64,000 nt of DNA from Alphaproteobacteria bacterium (GCA_026990035.1 JALSIM010000030.1:1-64000); one strand, 5' to 3'; positions 1 to 9,533 are shown, numbered from the stretch's first letter. A program made the numbers and translations. The notes: generated from the letters alone by a model not told the origin.

Positions 1-213
1 GAGACTGCCCCGCACCGCGCCGTGCGGCTCGATGGGCTGCCGCAGGCCCGCCTCTCCACCCCTGGCGCCTCGTTCCTCAAAAGTGGCTCGCCGCGCATAT
101 TCAGATTTTTCAACGGCCTGCTAGGGCCGGGCGGGCGCCGTTGCGGGCGCGGTTGTGCCCCGCGCCGCACCCCCTGTATGGTTGGCGACGGTTCACGGTA
201 CGAAGGAAAGCCC

Positions 214-951
214 GTGCGCAATCTCGTTCACCCGTCACGCGATCCCGCGCCCCGCCGCAACGCGAAGAAGGAGACGGGAGGATGCGGCCGCCGCGATCCC
301 GAACGGACCCGGGCCGCCATTCTGGAAGCGGCGATCATCGAATTCGCGACCCGCGGTCTCGGTGGCGCCCGCGTCTCCCGGATCGCCGAGCGGGCCTGCA
401 CCAACAAGCGGATGCTCTATCATTATTTCGGCAACAAGGAGGCCCTCTACCTGGCGGCCCTGGAGGCGGTCTACGAGACCATCCGCGGCAAGGAGCTGGC
501 GCTCGATGTCGATCACATGCCGCCCGACGAGGGCATGCGGGCACTGGTGCGCACCCTCTGGGAGCAGTTCCGCGAGCACCCCGAGTTCATCAGTCTCCTC
601 AACAGCGAGAACCTCCACCGGGCCCGCTATCTGGCACGCTCCGAAAGGGTGCCGGCGCTGCAGTCGCCACTGGTGGAGATGATCGCCGGGTTGCTGCGAC
701 GCGGTGCCGAAGCCGGCATCTTCCGCGAGGGGATCGACCCCACCCAGCTCTATCTGAGCATCGCCAGCCTCGCCTATTTCTACTTCTCCAACCGCCACAC
801 CCTGGCCATCAGCTTCGGGATCGATCTTCTCGACGAGACGGCCCTCGACCGGCGGCTCGCCCATATTACCGAGCTGGTCATGCGTTACCTCGACGCCGGC
901 GCCGAGCCTTCGGCCACCGTCAGACCGTCTCGGCCCCGTAATACAGCGTGA
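214..951 (+). CDS. TetR/AcrR-family transcriptional regulator (RutR-like C-terminal fold)
   Basis: One-component repressor of about 245 residues. The N-terminal helix-turn-helix includes the segment RIAERACTNKRMLYHYFGNK, followed by a helical ligand domain with a conserved NSENLHRARYL stretch, which resembles the RutR-type C-terminal domain. The GTG at 214 is chosen because GAAGGAAAG lies just upstream; an ATG at 178 and longer open sequence back to 22 are possible but give an atypical N-terminus. The gene converges with soeC, and their 3' ends overlap by 32 bp. The ligand and targets cannot be read from the sequence; the adjacent sulfite dehydrogenase operon is a possible target by location only. 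Confidence 0.85.
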   Translation: MRNLVHPSRDPAPRRNAKKETGGCGRRDPERTRAAILEAAIIEFATRGLGGARVSRIAERACTNKRMLYHYFGNKEALYLAALEAVYETIRGKELALDVDHMPPDEGMRALVRTLWEQFREHPEFISLLNSENLHRARYLARSERVPALQSPLVEMIAGLLRRGAEAGIFREGIDPTQLYLSIASLAYFYFSNRHTLAISFGIDLLDETALDRRLAHITELVMRYLDAGAEPSATVRPSRPRNTA

Positions 952-1870
952 CCGTGTGGCGCGCCTCGGCGAAGAACAGCCAGCGCTGGACGACAACCCC
1001 CAGGGACATCGACAGCGCGGCGAGAAACGAGGCGGGGAGCGCCACCAGTCGGCTCGCGAAGGGCAGCAGCAACCCGATCGCCAGAGGCAGGGCGAAGGCA
1101 CTCAGCACCGTCACCCGGCGCAGCTTCCGGGCGTGCTTGCGGCCGATTTGAAAGGCCATCTCCCGCAGCAGATAGTTGCTCTCGCTGTGGGGAGGATCGA
1201 GCAGCCGGACCGCCCCCGGCGGACCGAGACCGGTAGCGCTCGCGACCGTCGCCGTCGCCGGCGCGCCGTCGGCCCATTTCCAGGCGGCGGCCTGCACGAG
1301 CCAGGTGGCGATCACCGCCGAAGGCAGGCCGTGGAGAAGGGGCGTGGGCGGCGTCTCGCCGAACAGGTAGAACAAGACCAGGAGCCAGATCCCGCCGGTG
1401 ATCAGCGCGTAGAGGAGATAGCCCGGCACCGTCCACGGGCTGTGCCAGCGCGGGATCGCCCGCAGGCTCCGGTAGATCATGGCGGTGCAGAAAACGGTGG
1501 CGACGGCACCGACCGCGGTCAGCAGCGCGGCCAGGCGCCAGACGCCGCCGATCTCCCCGGCCACCGTCCAGCCCAGGGCGAGGACCAGCGCCGGGAGATA
1601 GCTGGCCGCCGCCGCCACCGCCTCCCGGGACAGCCAGGAGGAGCGCCATTGCGACAGCGCCCGCCAGGCGCGCTCGGGATGGCCCAGATGAAACACCGAA
1701 CTGACCAGGCCGAAAGTGACGAAACCCAGGGCCAGCGCCGTCGCCGCGAGTCCGAAGCCGCGGCTCGCCGGGAGCAGATCGAGGGCGGCGGTGCTCCCGA
1801 TCAGGAACAGCATGCCGTAACCGGCGCCGGAGCTCGTGGTGAAGAGGATGATGGACAGCGCGGGATGCAT
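920..1870 (-). CDS. soeC: SoeC-type membrane anchor (DmsC/YnfH family) of sulfite dehydrogenase
   Basis: Integral membrane subunit of 316 residues with about eight hydrophobic segments, the DmsC-type anchor that passes electrons to the quinone pool. It starts MHPALSIILFTTSSGAGYG, a start typical of anchors that accompany cytoplasmic SoeAB. It begins 3 bp after the soeB stop and is the last gene of soeABC. Because the catalytic subunit has no Tat signal, the complex should face the cytoplasm. A DMSO-reductase anchor is the main alternative and is less likely, since periplasmic DmsA carries a Tat signal. Confidence 0.85.
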   Translation of the reverse strand: MHPALSIILFTTSSGAGYGMLFLIGSTAALDLLPASRGFGLAATALALGFVTFGLVSSVFHLGHPERAWRALSQWRSSWLSREAVAAAASYLPALVLALGWTVAGEIGGVWRLAALLTAVGAVATVFCTAMIYRSLRAIPRWHSPWTVPGYLLYALITGGIWLLVLFYLFGETPPTPLLHGLPSAVIATWLVQAAAWKWADGAPATATVASATGLGPPGAVRLLDPPHSESNYLLREMAFQIGRKHARKLRRVTVLSAFALPLAIGLLLPFASRLVALPASFLAALSMSLGVVVQRWLFFAEARHTVTLYYGAETV

Positions 1871-1873
1871 GGC

Positions 1874-2623
1874 TCAATCCGACAGCATGCGATCGACCCA
1901 GGCGAGAAGCCGTCCGACCGGCTCCTCCGATTCCGGCTCCTCGGCCGTCGGGGGGGACGGGGCCGCCGGACTTCGGCGACGCGGCGGCAGATAGCGTGCC
2001 GTCGGCGCGGTACCCAGTTCCTCCATGACCGCGAAACCGCCGCGCTCGCGCACCAGCCGCGAAACCTCGGAGTCCGGATCGGCGAAATCGCCGAAATGGC
2101 GGGCGCCCGCGGGGCAGGTGGCGACACAGGCCGGCACGCGATCGATCTCCTCCAGCTCCTCGTTGTAGATGCGATCGATGCAGAGGGTGCATTTGCGCAT
2201 CACCTGCTCGACCGGATCCATCTCCCGCGCCCCGTAGGGGCAGGCCCAGGCGCACAGGCCGCAGCCCATGCACAGATCCTCGGCGACGAGGACGATCCCG
2301 TCCTCCGGCCGCTTGTAGGAAGCGCCGGTCGGGCAGACGGTGACGCAGGGCGCCTGTTCGCAGTGATAGCAGTTCTTCGGGAAGTAGACCGTCCGTCCCG
2401 CCTCCCCTTCTCCGGTCTCGAAACTGTGGATGCGGTTGAGCCAGGCGCCTTCGGGACGCGCCCCGTAGGCGTCCCGGTCGGACAGCGGCCCGAACCGCCC
2501 GCCGGTGTTCCACTCCTTGCAGTTGACGGCACAGGCATGGCAGCCGACACAGGTATCGAGATCGACGAGAAGCGCGAGGCTCCTGCCTCCCGCCCGCTCC
2601 TCCGGGTTCGGCAGGCTGGTCAC
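1874..2623 (-). CDS. soeB: SoeB-type iron-sulfur subunit of sulfite dehydrogenase
   Basis: Four-cluster ferredoxin-like electron-transfer subunit of 249 residues. Cysteine motifs appear in order: CVGCHACAVNC, CYHCEQAPCVTVCP, CMGCGLCAWACP, then CTLC with CVATCP. This is the DmsB/NrfC/SoeB pattern that wires a molybdopterin subunit to a membrane anchor. The GTG start overlaps the soeA stop in GTGA, implying translational coupling. The last ~45 residues form a proline- and glutamate-rich tail. A longer in-frame upstream extension would run across soeA and was rejected in favour of the coupled start. Confidence 0.88.
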   Translation of the reverse strand: MTSLPNPEERAGGRSLALLVDLDTCVGCHACAVNCKEWNTGGRFGPLSDRDAYGARPEGAWLNRIHSFETGEGEAGRTVYFPKNCYHCEQAPCVTVCPTGASYKRPEDGIVLVAEDLCMGCGLCAWACPYGAREMDPVEQVMRKCTLCIDRIYNEELEEIDRVPACVATCPAGARHFGDFADPDSEVSRLVRERGGFAVMEELGTAPTARYLPPRRRSPAAPSPPTAEEPESEEPVGRLLAWVDRMLSD

Positions 2624-5517
2624 GGCACCCGTCCCTCCGACCCCGGTGCACGGGACAGATGGCGGGGTGGCGGGGCGAGACCGGGCGGACGCGGCAAAGG
2701 CGGCCACCGCGGATCGGCGGGATCCTCCTCCGCGGACACCTTCTCGATGCGCACCCTGAGATCGTGCCAGGCCGCCTGACCGGTGACCGGATCGGCGTTC
2801 GGCCGTTCCCGCCCCTCCCCGTCCTCGGGCAGATGCTCGGTGATCAGCGGGTTCAGGAGGAAGGCTTCGACCGCCTCGGGCGCCTCCGGGTGGAGGTTCC
2901 AGGCTCCCGGACGCTTGGCGATGGCGTTCCAGGTCCAGACGGTGCCGGGCTCCACCCCGTCCATCAGCCGTACCCGGGCGGACACCCGCCCCTCCCGGCC
3001 GACGATCCAGACCCGTTCGCCTTCGGCGATGCCGAGCTCCGCAGCGGTGCGGCGGTTGACGTAGAGAGGGTTGTGGCCGTGGATCTGCCGCAGCCAGGCG
3101 TTCTGCGAATGCCAGGCGTGATAATGGGCCATCGGCCGCTGGGTGAAGGCGCGCAGCGGCAGATCCGGCGACCGTTCGTCCTCGAAAGGCGGGTACCAGA
3201 AGGGCAGCGGATCGAAGAACCGTTCGATCCGATCGCGATCCCCTGCCGGCGGCCGGACCGCACCGTGCCCCCGCGCCGCCAGCCGGAAGCGCTGCAGCGG
3301 TTCGCAGTAGAGCTGGAGGAAGATCGGCGCCGCCCGGCCGATGAAGCCCATCTCCACCGCATGTTCGAGATAGGCGCGGTTGGCGTAGCGGTAGTAGCGT
3401 TGCGCCGGCGGCAGCTCCTGCTGCCAGAAGCAGCCGTTCTCGACATAGCGCTCGAGCTGGGCGGGGTTGACCGGACCCCGCCCGTGGCGGTCGCCCTTCT
3501 CGCCCCGCCAGCCCGCCAGCATGCCGATGCCCGGGGCCCGCTCGTGTTGGACCAGATAGTCGCGGTACCCCCCCGGATAGCGCGGCCCGCCCTCGGCCGT
3601 CACGCAGCCCGGAAGACCGAGGCGCCAGCCGAGCTCCAGCAGCACGTCCTGGAAGGGCCGGACGTCGCGATCGGGCGCCACCACCGGCTGGCGGATGGCG
3701 TCGGCGGGTCCGTGGGCGCCGGAGATCGGCCGGTCGAGAAGGGACATGCAATCCCAGCGTTCGAGATAGGTGGTGTCCGGCAGGATCAGATCGGCGTAGG
3801 CGGCCATCTCCGACCAGTAGGCGTCGGCATAGATGATCCGGGGGATGCGGTATGCGCCCGTCTCCGGCTCCCGGTCGGTCAACATCGCGACGGTCGCGTC
3901 GGTGTTCATGGCCGAGTTCCAGGCCATGTTGGCCATGAACAGGAAAAGCGTGTCGATCGGATAGGGATCGCCCTTCCAGGCGTTGCGGATGACGAGATGC
4001 ATCATCCCGTGGACGGCGAGCGGCGCCTCCCAGGAGAAGGCCTTGTCGATCCGCAGCGGCGCTCCCGCGGCGTCGACCAGCAGATCCTCGGGGGCGACGG
4101 GAAAGCCGAGCGGCGGTCCCGGAAGCGGGGTTCCGGCCCGAACCTCCCCCGACCGCCCGGCCGGCTTCACCGGCGGCGGGCAGGGACGCGGAAAGGGCGG
4201 CTTGTAGAGAAAGCCGCCGGGACGGTCGATCGTCCCCAGCAGCATCTGCAGCAGATGGATCGCCCGGCAGGTGTGAAAACCGTTGCTGCGGGCCGAGATC
4301 CCGCGCATGGCGTGCATCGCCACCGGGCGACCGACCATTCTTTCCTGCTGCCGGCCGCGCCAGTCGGTCCAGGGAACCTCCAGCACGAGGTCGGAATCGA
4401 AGGCCGCCGCCGCCAGTTCGGCGGCGATCCGGCGGATCCGGGCGGCCGCGATGCCGGTTCGCTCGGCCACCGCATCGGGGGAGCATGCGGAATCGAGACA
4501 GCGTTCCACGAGCGGTCGGAAGGCGGGCACCGCCCGCCGCCCGTCGGGCAATCGGACCTCGCCGGTGAGCGCGGGCTCGGCGAGCGGATCCTCGGCCGCC
4601 CGCAACGTCCCGCTGCGCCGATCGCGGACCAGCGGGCGTCCCTCTTCGTCGCGGGCGAAAAGGCCGTCCTCGGGCCCGCCGGGATCGTGGATCACCAGCC
4701 AGCCGGCATTGGTGAAACGGGCCAGGAAATCGAGATCGACGCGCCGGGTTCGCAGCAGCTCGTGGGCGAGGGCGAGAGCCAGCAGCCCGTCGGTGCCGGG
4801 ACGGATCGGCAGCCATTCGTCGGCGATCGCCGAATAGCCGGTGCGCACGGGGTTGACCGAGACGATACGGGCGCCCCGCGCCCTGAGCTTCGCCAGCCCG
4901 ATCTTGATCGGATTGCTGTCGTGATCCTCGGCCACGCCCCAGAGCATCAGATAGCGGGCGTGTTCCCAGTCCGGCTCACCGAATTCCCAGAAACTGCCGC
5001 CGATGGTGTAGAGCCCGGCCGCCGCCATGTTGACCGAACAGAATCCACCGTGGGCCGCGTAGTTGGGGGTGCCGAACTGGCTCGCCCACCAGCCGGTCAG
5101 TGCCTGACTCTGGTCGCGGCCGGTGAAGAAGGCGAGCTTGCGGGGATCGGTCCGGCGGATCTCCGCCAGCCAGGAAGTGGCGAGCGACAGCGCCTCCTCC
5201 CATTCGATCTCCCGGAACGCCCCGCTTCCCCGGGGACCGGTGCGCAACAGCGGCTTGCGCAGCCGGGCCGGCGAGTAGTGGTTCATGATTCCGGCCGAGC
5301 CCTTGGCGCAGAGCACCCCCCGGTTGACCGGGTGATCGCGGTTGCCCTGGATGTAGCGGATGCGGCCGTCTTTCAGATGAACCCGGATGCCGCAACGGCA
5401 GGCGCACATGTAGCAGGTGGTGGTCCTGACCTCTTCGCCGACCGGTTCGGTGAACTCGGCCTCCGGCCGCAGCCCGGCCGGCCTGTCGGGCCCGAAAGCA
5501 TGGTTGCCGCGCGTCAT
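2620..5517 (-). CDS. soeA: SoeA-type molybdopterin oxidoreductase, cytoplasmic sulfite dehydrogenase catalytic subunit
   Basis: Molybdopterin-guanine-dinucleotide oxidoreductase of 965 residues, the usual SoeA length. An N-terminal [4Fe-4S] site is formed by C35, C38, C42 and C70. There is no twin-arginine signal peptide, which argues for a cytoplasmic enzyme and against DmsA, TtrA or PsrA. The segment GGFCSVNMAAAG near residue 160 offers a cysteine as candidate Mo ligand. The C-terminal MGD-binding domain is complete. SoeABC oxidises sulfite to sulfate with quinone as acceptor in purple sulfur bacteria and in sulfonate-degrading alphaproteobacteria. The start has a good GGGAGG ribosome-binding site and opens the operon soeA-soeB-soeC. 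Substrate is inferred from gene organisation and missing signal peptide, so another S-oxyanion remains possible. Confidence 0.82.
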   Translation of the reverse strand: MTRGNHAFGPDRPAGLRPEAEFTEPVGEEVRTTTCYMCACRCGIRVHLKDGRIRYIQGNRDHPVNRGVLCAKGSAGIMNHYSPARLRKPLLRTGPRGSGAFREIEWEEALSLATSWLAEIRRTDPRKLAFFTGRDQSQALTGWWASQFGTPNYAAHGGFCSVNMAAAGLYTIGGSFWEFGEPDWEHARYLMLWGVAEDHDSNPIKIGLAKLRARGARIVSVNPVRTGYSAIADEWLPIRPGTDGLLALALAHELLRTRRVDLDFLARFTNAGWLVIHDPGGPEDGLFARDEEGRPLVRDRRSGTLRAAEDPLAEPALTGEVRLPDGRRAVPAFRPLVERCLDSACSPDAVAERTGIAAARIRRIAAELAAAAFDSDLVLEVPWTDWRGRQQERMVGRPVAMHAMRGISARSNGFHTCRAIHLLQMLLGTIDRPGGFLYKPPFPRPCPPPVKPAGRSGEVRAGTPLPGPPLGFPVAPEDLLVDAAGAPLRIDKAFSWEAPLAVHGMMHLVIRNAWKGDPYPIDTLFLFMANMAWNSAMNTDATVAMLTDREPETGAYRIPRIIYADAYWSEMAAYADLILPDTTYLERWDCMSLLDRPISGAHGPADAIRQPVVAPDRDVRPFQDVLLELGWRLGLPGCVTAEGGPRYPGGYRDYLVQHERAPGIGMLAGWRGEKGDRHGRGPVNPAQLERYVENGCFWQQELPPAQRYYRYANRAYLEHAVEMGFIGRAAPIFLQLYCEPLQRFRLAARGHGAVRPPAGDRDRIERFFDPLPFWYPPFEDERSPDLPLRAFTQRPMAHYHAWHSQNAWLRQIHGHNPLYVNRRTAAELGIAEGERVWIVGREGRVSARVRLMDGVEPGTVWTWNAIAKRPGAWNLHPEAPEAVEAFLLNPLITEHLPEDGEGRERPNADPVTGQAAWHDLRVRIEKVSAEEDPADPRWPPLPRPPGLAPPPRHLSRAPGSEGRVP

Positions 5518-5664
5518 TCCGCCTCCCGAGAGTGACCGGCGCGTCCCCGGCGGCCCGGCACCATGCCGATCTCCGCACCGCCCGACTCGCCTCTAGCACG
5601 GGCCCGACCGCCTCCGCCAGTCCCGGCGGTGCCGATGCCCCGCCGCCATCGGGCCCCGCGCTCG

Positions 5665-6720
5665 CTAGACGACCGTCGCGCGGCTCGCGACCACCCGGTC
5701 GCGCCCCTCCTCCTTGGCCCGGTAGAGAGCATCGTCGGCCCGGCGGACCAGCTCCGCGACGGGCTCACCGGGGCGGCGTTCGGCGACCCCGAAGCTGGCA
5801 GTGACGCGGAGGATCTCGTCCTCGGCGATCTCGATATCGCTGCCGGCGAGGCAGCGGCGTGCCCGCTCGGCCACTTCGCGGGCGACTTCACTCCCGGTGC
5901 CGGGCAGGAGAATCGCGAACTCCTCGCCGCCGAAACGGGCCGCCACATCGTAACGACGCAGACCGGCCCGGAGCAGGCGTGCGACCTGTCGGAGCACCTC
6001 GTCCCCCGCCGGATGCCCGCAGCGATCGTTGACCCGCTTGAAATGATCGACGTCCAGCAGGACGAAGGAGAGAGGCCGGCCGAAACGATCCGCCTCCGCC
6101 GCCTCCTCGTTCAGGCGATCGAGCAGGAAGCGGCGGTTGGGCAGACCGGTCAGCACGTCGGTATTGGCGAGCATCTCGAGCTCCCGGCAGGCCTCCTCCA
6201 GATGCTGCTGGGAGCGGATCTGGCGGATGACGAGGGAGAGAATGTCGGCGACGCTCCTGAGGAACCGGACCTCGCCCTCGTCGCGCGGATGGCCGTGCGG
6301 CAGATAGAGCACCATCACCCCGAGAACGGTATCACCGGAGAGAACGGGCACGATGTAGTGGCCGTGCGGGCGCATGCCGGGAAAGCCGTTCTCGTGCCGT
6401 TCGTCCAAACAACGCGCGTGCAACAGCTTGCGGCTGGCGGCGACACGGCCGCAGAGGCAGCGACCGAACGGCACCCGCGCACAGATCGTCCGCAGCTCGG
6501 GATCGAGGCCACGATCGACGACCAGCTCGAGAGTCCCGCCCTCGGCGTCGGCGAGGAAGATGCCACCCCTGGGTTCGATGGACAGCCAGCTCACCGCGAG
6601 CAGGATCTCGAGGCACTCCTCGAGAGCGGGTCGGAGATCGCTGCGTCCGGCCAGACGCCGCAACAGAGCGTTGAGAGCCCGTTCGTTCTCCAGCGCGCGC
6701 TCGACCGTTTCCTGCCCCAT
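5665..6720 (-). CDS. GAF-GGDEF diguanylate cyclase
   Basis: Cytoplasmic c-di-GMP synthase of 351 residues. A GAF-like sensory domain spans about residues 20-165 and a GGDEF domain about 185-345. The active-site motif is GGEEF at 264-268, a catalytically competent variant. An intact inhibitory site RRYD lies five residues upstream at 255-258, so product inhibition is expected. There are no membrane segments. Cysteine-rich stretches in the GAF domain (FGRCLCGRVAASRKLLHARC) match the FRhlA-type GAF family. It stands alone between the por and soe operons, and nothing links it to either functionally. Confidence 0.9.
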   Translation of the reverse strand: MGQETVERALENERALNALLRRLAGRSDLRPALEECLEILLAVSWLSIEPRGGIFLADAEGGTLELVVDRGLDPELRTICARVPFGRCLCGRVAASRKLLHARCLDERHENGFPGMRPHGHYIVPVLSGDTVLGVMVLYLPHGHPRDEGEVRFLRSVADILSLVIRQIRSQQHLEEACRELEMLANTDVLTGLPNRRFLLDRLNEEAAEADRFGRPLSFVLLDVDHFKRVNDRCGHPAGDEVLRQVARLLRAGLRRYDVAARFGGEEFAILLPGTGSEVAREVAERARRCLAGSDIEIAEDEILRVTASFGVAERRPGEPVAELVRRADDALYRAKEEGRDRVVASRATVV

Positions 6721-6800
6721 CTCCCGCCGTCTCCGCCGAAAGGGAGGATATGCCCGGATGCGGCGGCAGATTGGCAGAAATTCGTGAACGGGAAGTTGAC

Positions 6801-6815
6801 GCCCGACGCGCGGGC
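6801..6815 (-). terminator. Weak hairpin after the por operon
   Basis: GCCCG and CGGGC arms around a 5-nt loop lie 4 bp beyond the stop codon of the last por gene. No uridine run follows, so factor-independent termination is only a possibility. Confidence 0.3.
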
Positions 6816-6819
6816 ACGC

Positions 6820-8544
6820 TCAACCCGCCGGCAGCTCGTCCACCATCTCGATGAAGGCGGTGGGACATTCCGCGGCACAGAGGCCGCAGCCCTTGCAGAA
6901 GGCGTAGTCAAAGACGTAGAAGGAGCCGTCCGCGAGCGGTTCCGGCGTCTTGAGGACCGCGAAATCGGGACAGAGATTCCAGCAGTTGTCGCAGGCGAGG
7001 CAGTTGCCGCAGGAAAAGCAGCGCTGGGCCTCCAGTGCGAACTCGCCCGCCTCGAGACCCGGCTCGATCTCCTTCTCGTCCCGGATCCGCTCGGCCGCCG
7101 GCCGGGCCTCCGGTTCCCGGCGCGGCGCGCGGTCGAAGTAGTAGAGCTGGAGAGCCTCCACCGGGACCGCCTCGCTCTCCCCTTCGGGCAGTCCCGTGAT
7201 CCTGCGGAGATGCAGCAGCACGGCCATCGCGGCCCGCCGGCCGTCCCCCAGGGCGGCGCTGACGCTGCCGCCCCGGCCGCTGGCGTCACCGGCGGCGAAC
7301 AGGCCCGGCCGCCCCTCGATCCGCCCGAAGCGATCGCTCGCCAGATAGTCCCGCCACCGCGGCAGCATCTCGATCCCCTCGGGATCGACGACCTCGCCGG
7401 TGGCGGGAATCACCACCTCCGCCGGGATCACCCGCTCGGTGCCCTCGAAGGCGACCCGGCGGGTGCGGCCCCGATCGTCCCGGAACGCCCGCACGGCGGC
7501 GAGCTCGACGGCCCGCAGACGGGCACCGCGGATGATCAGCCGGGTGGGCGTGGTGTGCGGATGGATGATCACCCCCTCTTCCACCGCCTGCCGCACTTCG
7601 CGGGGAAAGGCCTGCATATGGTCTTCCGGCCCCACCGCGTCGGCCGCTCCCGGCAGGGCGCGGGTGGTGACCAGATGGACCTCCCGGGCTCCCGCCCGGA
7701 TCGCCATCCGGGCGACATCGACCGCGGTGTTGCCACCGCCGTGAACGACCACGACCTTGCCTTCGAGGGGGGCGGCGCCGACGTCGATCCATTCCTCCAG
7801 CAGGGACAGGCCGTAACGGAGATCGCCCGGGGCGGCCCCATCGACGCTCCAGGGGCGCGGTTTCTGCAGACCCGGGGCCAGGATCACCGCATCGTAATCC
7901 TGCTCGAGCTCGTTCAGGAACAGATCGCGCCCGAGCTTCGTCTGGCGGCGGAAGGCGATGCCGGCGTCGAACAGCCGTTCGAGCTCGGCGTCGAGAACCC
8001 GGCGCGGCAGACGATAGAGGGGGATGGCCGTGCGCAGCAGGCCGCCGGCCACGGGATAGCGGTCGAACAGCACCGGCCTGACCCCGGCCCGGCGCAGATG
8101 CCAGGCGGCGGCGAGACCGGCCGGCCCGGCACCGACGATCGCCACCTCGGGCGCGTCCTCGGCCAGCGGCGGCACCTCCAGCCGCCAGCCCTCGGTGACG
8201 GCAAGGTCGCCCAGAAAGCGCTCGATGCCGTGGATGTTGAGGGGCTCGTCGAAATGGCCGCGGTTACACCCGTCTTCGCAGGGATGCGGGCAGATGCGTC
8301 CGGTGACCGCCGGCAGCGGATTGACCGCGACGATGGTCGCCCAAGCCCCCTCCAGATCGCCCTCCTGCACCTTCTGGATGTAGGCCTGCGGATCCTCTCC
8401 GGCGGGACAGCGGGTGTGGCAGGGCGCCGGCCGGTGGTGGTGGACGGGGCGCTGTTCGCGCCAGCTTCCGACATCGTAGTCGAGGGAACTTCCCGGCAAC
8501 GCCGCCGCAGCGCGGGCCAGGGACGCGGACTCGTCGGCGTTCAT
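6820..8544 (-). CDS. GltD-like NAD(P)H:ferredoxin oxidoreductase with C-terminal 2[4Fe-4S] ferredoxin, POR-associated
   Basis: FAD/NAD(P)H flavoprotein of 574 residues related to the glutamate synthase small subunit. N-terminal cysteines (CHTRC and ICPHPCEDGC) match the GltD iron-sulfur site. The FAD motif is VGAGPAGLAAA, and the nucleotide site contains VVHGGGNTAVDVA. The C-terminus adds a ferredoxin domain with CFSCGNCLACDNC...CP and CKGCGLCAAECP, which takes the place of a separate PorD subunit. It is the last gene of the por operon; its ATG overlaps the porB stop by 4 bp. The likely role is moving electrons between POR-reduced ferredoxin clusters and NAD(P)H. Confidence 0.85.
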   Translation of the reverse strand: MNADESASLARAAAALPGSSLDYDVGSWREQRPVHHHRPAPCHTRCPAGEDPQAYIQKVQEGDLEGAWATIVAVNPLPAVTGRICPHPCEDGCNRGHFDEPLNIHGIERFLGDLAVTEGWRLEVPPLAEDAPEVAIVGAGPAGLAAAWHLRRAGVRPVLFDRYPVAGGLLRTAIPLYRLPRRVLDAELERLFDAGIAFRRQTKLGRDLFLNELEQDYDAVILAPGLQKPRPWSVDGAAPGDLRYGLSLLEEWIDVGAAPLEGKVVVVHGGGNTAVDVARMAIRAGAREVHLVTTRALPGAADAVGPEDHMQAFPREVRQAVEEGVIIHPHTTPTRLIIRGARLRAVELAAVRAFRDDRGRTRRVAFEGTERVIPAEVVIPATGEVVDPEGIEMLPRWRDYLASDRFGRIEGRPGLFAAGDASGRGGSVSAALGDGRRAAMAVLLHLRRITGLPEGESEAVPVEALQLYYFDRAPRREPEARPAAERIRDEKEIEPGLEAGEFALEAQRCFSCGNCLACDNCWNLCPDFAVLKTPEPLADGSFYVFDYAFCKGCGLCAAECPTAFIEMVDELPAG

Positions 8545-9533
8545 CGGATCGCTCCTCCCCGCCGCACCAGCGCCGCCGACAGGCTGTCGCGCAGATCGCC
8601 CTCGCGGGCCAGCAGGCCGTAGGTCTCGATGTTGTGGTCGGCGAGCGCCTGCAGATGCGTCCGTTCCTCCACCGCCACCGGATCGTCGCCCAGCAGGTGG
8701 CGGAAACGGCCCTGGAGACGCAGATACTCGGTGACCGGCTTCTTCTCGCGGATCGGCAGCACCGACACCACCTCACCCCGCTCGAGCTCGATGATCGGCG
8801 TCAGCCCGGTCTCGACCCCGGCGCGGGCGACCTTGATGGTGAGCTCCGGTCCGTGCATCCACCCCAGCGGGCAGGGGGCGTGGATCATGAGGAAGCTCGG
8901 CCCTTCGATGGCCATGGCCCGGCGCACCTTGGCCTTGATGTCACCGGGATAGGCGACCGTGGCGGTGGCCGCGTAGGGCAGATGATGCGCGGCGATGATC
9001 GCCAGCAGATCCTTCTTGAGATGGCGCTTGCCCGGCCGCACGCGGCCGGCCGGCGAGGTGGTGGTGGCCGCCGCGTGCGGGGTCGAGCTCGACCGCTGGA
9101 CACCGGTGTTCATGTAGGCTTCGTTGTCGAAGCACACGTAAAGCACGTTGTGGCCACGCTCGATCATCCCCGAGAGGGTCTGGAAACCGATGTCGAAGGT
9201 GCCGCCGTCGCCGGCGAAGGCCAGCACCTTGGTCGGCCGGCCCTGCTGCTTGAGGGCCGTCTCGATACCCGCCGCCAACGCCGCCGTGTTCTCGAACAGC
9301 GAGTGGATCCAGGGGATCCGCCAGGCGGTCTGCGGCCAGGGGGTGGAGAAAACCTCGAGGCACCCGGTGGCGTTGGCGACGATCACATCCGGCCCCGCCG
9401 CCTCGGTGACGATGTGGGCGGCCAGGGACTGGCCGCATCCCTGGCAGGCGCGATGCCCGGGATCCATGCCCGAAAAGCGCGGCTGGCGACGACGCAGCGC
9501 GCGAAGGTCGATCGTCTCGGGGGATGTGCTCAT
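8541..9533 (-). CDS. porB: Pyruvate:ferredoxin oxidoreductase beta subunit
   Basis: Thiamine-diphosphate subunit of 330 residues. The Mg-TPP motif begins GDGGTFDIGFQTLSG and ends near CFDNEAYMNTG. N-terminal CQGCGQ, C58 and a later cysteine are candidate ligands of the [4Fe-4S] cluster next to TPP. Its ATG overlaps the porA stop, and its stop overlaps the reductase start, so alpha, beta and reductase are translationally coupled. With porA and porG it would catalyse pyruvate + CoA + oxidised ferredoxin to acetyl-CoA + CO2, or the reverse. The enzyme is oxygen-sensitive, in keeping with the FNR box upstream of the operon. Confidence 0.92.
   Translation of the reverse strand: MSTSPETIDLRALRRRQPRFSGMDPGHRACQGCGQSLAAHIVTEAAGPDVIVANATGCLEVFSTPWPQTAWRIPWIHSLFENTAALAAGIETALKQQGRPTKVLAFAGDGGTFDIGFQTLSGMIERGHNVLYVCFDNEAYMNTGVQRSSSTPHAAATTTSPAGRVRPGKRHLKKDLLAIIAAHHLPYAATATVAYPGDIKAKVRRAMAIEGPSFLMIHAPCPLGWMHGPELTIKVARAGVETGLTPIIELERGEVVSVLPIREKKPVTEYLRLQGRFRHLLGDDPVAVEERTHLQALADHNIETYGLLAREGDLRDSLSAALVRRGGAIR

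Noticed and set aside
1-213. Coding sequence before the TetR gene
   Set aside because: Short frames there show no recognisable protein features; the segment is treated as upstream DNA of the regulator.
6724-6740. Copy of the tRNA-Ser 3' end as an integration scar
   Set aside because: Only a short CCGTCTCCGCC match exists, common in GC-rich DNA; no integrase or mobile gene is near the tRNA.
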